Source of the DNA: an uncultured Desulfovibrio sp.
GTDB lineage: Bacteria; Desulfobacterota; Desulfovibrionia; Desulfovibrionales; Desulfovibrionaceae
DNA: 55,446 bases
Direction of reading: 5' to 3'
NCBI GenBank assembly: GCA_944327285.1
Contig: CALVHG010000011.1
Coordinates: 1-55,446 of the forward strand
This document shows positions 53,291 through 55,446 of the stretch, one piece after another. The translations under genes were made by a program, and so were the position numbers. The notes under the pieces are model-generated. The model was not told where the DNA came from. It ran no database searches and saw only the letters and a program-made list of their open reading frames with translations. Positions within the stretch are counted from its first letter, which is position 1. Each line of letters starts with the position of its first letter.

Positions 53291-54255
53291 TCCGCCCCCT
53301 GCTGCGCGTCTTCGCCCTGTGCTGCCTCCTGCCTTTGGCCGGATGCTGGGAAAGTCCTCTGCCCGAAGGCGTCGTCGCCACGGTCAACGGGGAAGCCATT
53401 CATATACGCACCGTCCAGGCCTACATGGACGGCAACTCGCCGGGGCTCGGAACCCGCAATCAGCCTCCCGACACAAATCAGCTTCGGCGCGACTACGGCG
53501 AGGCCCTGTCCGACATCATTATTCAAACCCTGGCCATTCAGGATTTGCAGCGGCGAGGCATTCGCGGCGTCGAGGAACGCGCCCGTGATCTGGAAGAGGA
53601 AATCCGCGACGATTACGGCCCTGGAGAATTCGACAGCTATCTTGCCGAGGAATCTCTTGATCCGGCGGAATGGCGGCGTCTGCTGCGGGGCTTCGTGGCC
53701 CTTCAGATGCTGGAAGACATCGTGCTGGAACCGGAACTGCGGGTCAGCCGCGACGAGGTGCTCGCTTATTATAAGGAACACGAAGCGGCCTTTCGTCTTC
53801 CCGATCGCTACAGAGTCTGTCTTGCTTCCTCCGCAAGCAAGGAGGCGCTGCAACAATGGCGCGACGCCTTTGCCGCCGACAGGACTCCGGCCGTCGGCAA
53901 GGATGTTTCCACCCATTGCACGGAAATTCCCGTTCGGGAACTCGCCGCGCCGTGGAATAAAGACGTGCCGTCCCTCAAGCCCGGAGAGAGCACCCGCCCG
54001 CGCCCTGACGAAAACGGCGGCTTTGTGAGCATCGGTCTCATGGCCCGACTGGCTGCGGAAACGCCGCCCCCGGCAGCCGTCTATGCCCTCATAGAGCGGG
54101 AAGTGCGGCGCCAAAAACGCTCCCCGGCCTTCGAGGACTGGCTGGAAGACGCAATGGAACATTCCCGCATAGCCGTTTCTCCGCTCCTGCGCGAAGAAGT
54201 CCTGCGACAGTCCTCCGGCGAGGCTGCCGAAACGCCAAAGGAAGAAAAGCGCTGA
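53287..54255 (+). CDS. SurA_N/PpiC-type periplasmic lipoprotein
   Basis: The 322-aa protein has a lipoprotein signal peptide with lipobox LAGC (Cys20). A SurA_N-type chaperone segment follows (GVVATVNGEAIHIRTVQAYMD, then the EVLAYYKEHEAAFRLPDRYRV linker). A degenerate PpiC-type region around VGKDVSTHCTEIPVRELA lacks the standard parvulin active-site pattern. It is probably an outer-membrane-associated periplasmic chaperone for envelope proteins. It overlaps mfd by 4 nt and lies next to a second SurA-like gene, so a two-gene folding module is likely. Confidence 0.82.
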   Translation: MIRPLLRVFALCCLLPLAGCWESPLPEGVVATVNGEAIHIRTVQAYMDGNSPGLGTRNQPPDTNQLRRDYGEALSDIIIQTLAIQDLQRRGIRGVEERARDLEEEIRDDYGPGEFDSYLAEESLDPAEWRRLLRGFVALQMLEDIVLEPELRVSRDEVLAYYKEHEAAFRLPDRYRVCLASSASKEALQQWRDAFAADRTPAVGKDVSTHCTEIPVRELAAPWNKDVPSLKPGESTRPRPDENGGFVSIGLMARLAAETPPPAAVYALIEREVRRQKRSPAFEDWLEDAMEHSRIAVSPLLREEVLRQSSGEAAETPKEEKR

Positions 54256-54404
54256 GCCGCGTCTTCCTTCCCGTCGCAAAGGACGAGTCCCGCTCCGCAT
54301 TGCATAGTCTGTGGTTTTACGCTAGCCTTTTGCGTTCAACGTCAGGCGCGTTGCCGCGCCCGACACTTCCCCCGTTATTCCGAAAAGGCTCCTGGAGGCC
54401 AGAG

Positions 54405-55340
54405 GTGAAACACGCATTCCTTGCCCTGCTGATGACGCTCTGCATGATCGCCGGCGCGCAGGCTGCTCAGGTAAACAAGGTGGCCGCCGTGGTCAACGGC
54501 AAGGTCATCACCATGTACGATCTGCAGAAGACCGCCCTGCCCGATCTGATTCGGGCGCGTATCAATCCCAATGATCCCAAGCAGTCCAAAGAAATGGATC
54601 TTATCCTGCGCAAGGCGCTGGACAGCATGATCATGGATATTCTTCTGGAGCAGGAAGGCGTCCGCCTCAAGGCTACGGTTTCCGAAAGCGACGTTGACGA
54701 AGAGCTCGCGACCATCATGAAGACCAACGGTCTGACAAAGGCGCAGTTTGAACAGCGTCTGGCCGCCCAGAAAATTTCTCTCAAGGAATTACGCGACAAC
54801 CTGCGTAAGAAAATCATGCGCCAGAAGATCATGGGGCAGGAAGTGGGCCGCAAAGTCGTCGTTACCAACAAGGAAATCGAAGACTATTACAAGGCCCACA
54901 AGAATGATATCTTCCGACGCGACGGTCTCCACATGGCGCTGCTGGTCTACCCCCGCAACGTCAACGCCTCTTCCATAGCCGCCCAGATTGCCTCCGGCGC
55001 GCTGCCCTTCCCCGACGCCGCGCGCAAGTATTCCGTCGCTCCCAACAAGGAAAAGGGCGGCGACATGGGCCCCGTGGAATGGGATCGCCTCAATCCCGAA
55101 TGGAACGAACGTCTGAGTAAGATGAAGCCCGGCGAGGTGACCGACATTTTTACCATCAACGGTTTCAAGGCGCAGGTCTACCTTTTCCGTCCCGGCGCAA
55201 CCGGACCGGACGCGCCGCTGACGCTGGACGAAGCCCGGCCGATCATCGACGGCATCCTGCGCCGCCCCAAGGCCATGGAACGCTTCGAGGACTACACCCG
55301 GCAGCTGCGCAGTCGGGCGGTCATCGACATTCGCCTCTAG
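54405..55340 (+). CDS. SurA-like periplasmic chaperone / peptidyl-prolyl isomerase
   Basis: The 311-aa protein starts with a signal peptide (residues ~1-22, ending GAQAAQ), a SurA_N chaperone domain (VNKVAAVVNGKVITMYDLQK, typical of SurA), and one parvulin domain (HMALLVYPRNVNASSIAAQI, YSVAPNKEKGGDMGPVEWDRLNPEW, MKPGEVTDIFTINGFKAQVY). E. coli SurA has two parvulin domains; here there is one. The GTG start at 54405 has GGAGG six bases before it; upstream in-frame codons have no support. It helps fold outer-membrane proteins. Confidence 0.9.
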   Translation: MKHAFLALLMTLCMIAGAQAAQVNKVAAVVNGKVITMYDLQKTALPDLIRARINPNDPKQSKEMDLILRKALDSMIMDILLEQEGVRLKATVSESDVDEELATIMKTNGLTKAQFEQRLAAQKISLKELRDNLRKKIMRQKIMGQEVGRKVVVTNKEIEDYYKAHKNDIFRRDGLHMALLVYPRNVNASSIAAQIASGALPFPDAARKYSVAPNKEKGGDMGPVEWDRLNPEWNERLSKMKPGEVTDIFTINGFKAQVYLFRPGATGPDAPLTLDEARPIIDGILRRPKAMERFEDYTRQLRSRAVIDIRL

Positions 55341-55446
55341 GGCCTGTTAACACTATTCGTAAGTTGTTTGGGGGGAAGAGCCAGGAATACGAGGTTGAAA
55401 GAGGGCGTAGGTGAGGGGTCGCGAGGCACGGACGCGGAGAGCAGAG

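Noticed and set aside
55341..55446. Possible insertion-sequence end (GGGCCTGTTAACACTATTC) at the window edge
   Set aside because: The sequence is cut off at 55446, and no inverted partner or transposase is visible.

Overview
This window looks like a chromosomal segment of a host-associated, sulfite-forming Desulfovibrionaceae (Desulfovibrio/Bilophila-type deltaproteobacterium). The sequence is GC-rich and protein-dense. It carries a glycyl-radical isethionate sulfite-lyase with its activase, TGG-N10-GC sigma-54 promoters with enhancer-binding regulators, a small TauE-type export operon of a kind I associate with Desulfovibrio, and an IscA-like protein whose frame is held open only if an internal TGA is read as selenocysteine. 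The species cannot be named from sequence alone.

Layout. 1-4.5 kb: tRNA-Glu, queD coupled to an overlooked 59-aa membrane protein, and dnaE. 4.6-7.3 kb: an overlapping run of an HD-domain protein, a 5-formyl-THF cyclo-ligase with a partial methyltransferase-like N-terminus, and pgeF. 7.9-13.5 kb: a bifunctional RelA/SpoT enzyme, an HPP-family membrane protein and a chemoreceptor. 13.8-22.1 kb: the sulfonate island. A metal-site-poor amidohydrolase and an MHS-type transporter point one way; islA, islB and a PAS/sigma-54 regulator point the other. Between them is an AT-rich control region with a sigma-54 promoter and two identical-type 16-bp palindromes. clpA follows, overlapping the regulator by 4 nt. 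24.6-29.7 kb: a glycosyltransferase, a gene-free kilobase with a probable structured RNA and terminator, a small secreted Ada-type Zn-ribbon protein, an MFS carrier, pgpA and yedF. 29.8-36.9 kb (minus strand): ftsH, folP, cdaA, cdaR, glmM and galU, which is c-di-AMP and envelope precursor metabolism. 37.2-42.5 kb: a small membrane protein, a lipoprotein/TauE/small membrane protein operon with its own sigma-54 promoter, and a divergent membrane-bound sigma-54 activator. 42.8-48.8 kb: a PEP-synthase-like protein behind another sigma-54-type promoter, cobU coupled to a Pro/Ala-rich membrane protein, tRNA-Arg and pyrR. 49.1-55.3 kb: the selenoprotein, mfd and two SurA/PpiC-type proteins.

The most notable structure outside genes is a family of about 150-bp TA-flanked, terminally inverted, hairpin-rich elements: seven near-complete copies plus solo ends. 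One is inserted in a second palindromic repeat whose uninterrupted counterpart is also in the window, giving a direct filled-site/empty-site comparison with TA duplication. Some copies supply stop codons or sit directly against a Shine-Dalgarno sequence.

How genes may work together: islA/islB cleave isethionate to acetaldehyde and sulfite under a sigma-54 switch, and the sulfite would feed dissimilatory reduction encoded elsewhere. The TauE-type operon has an independent sigma-54 switch and could handle sulfite or sulfonate efflux, but that link is inference. yedF and the Sec-containing IscA homologue both point to active selenium metabolism.
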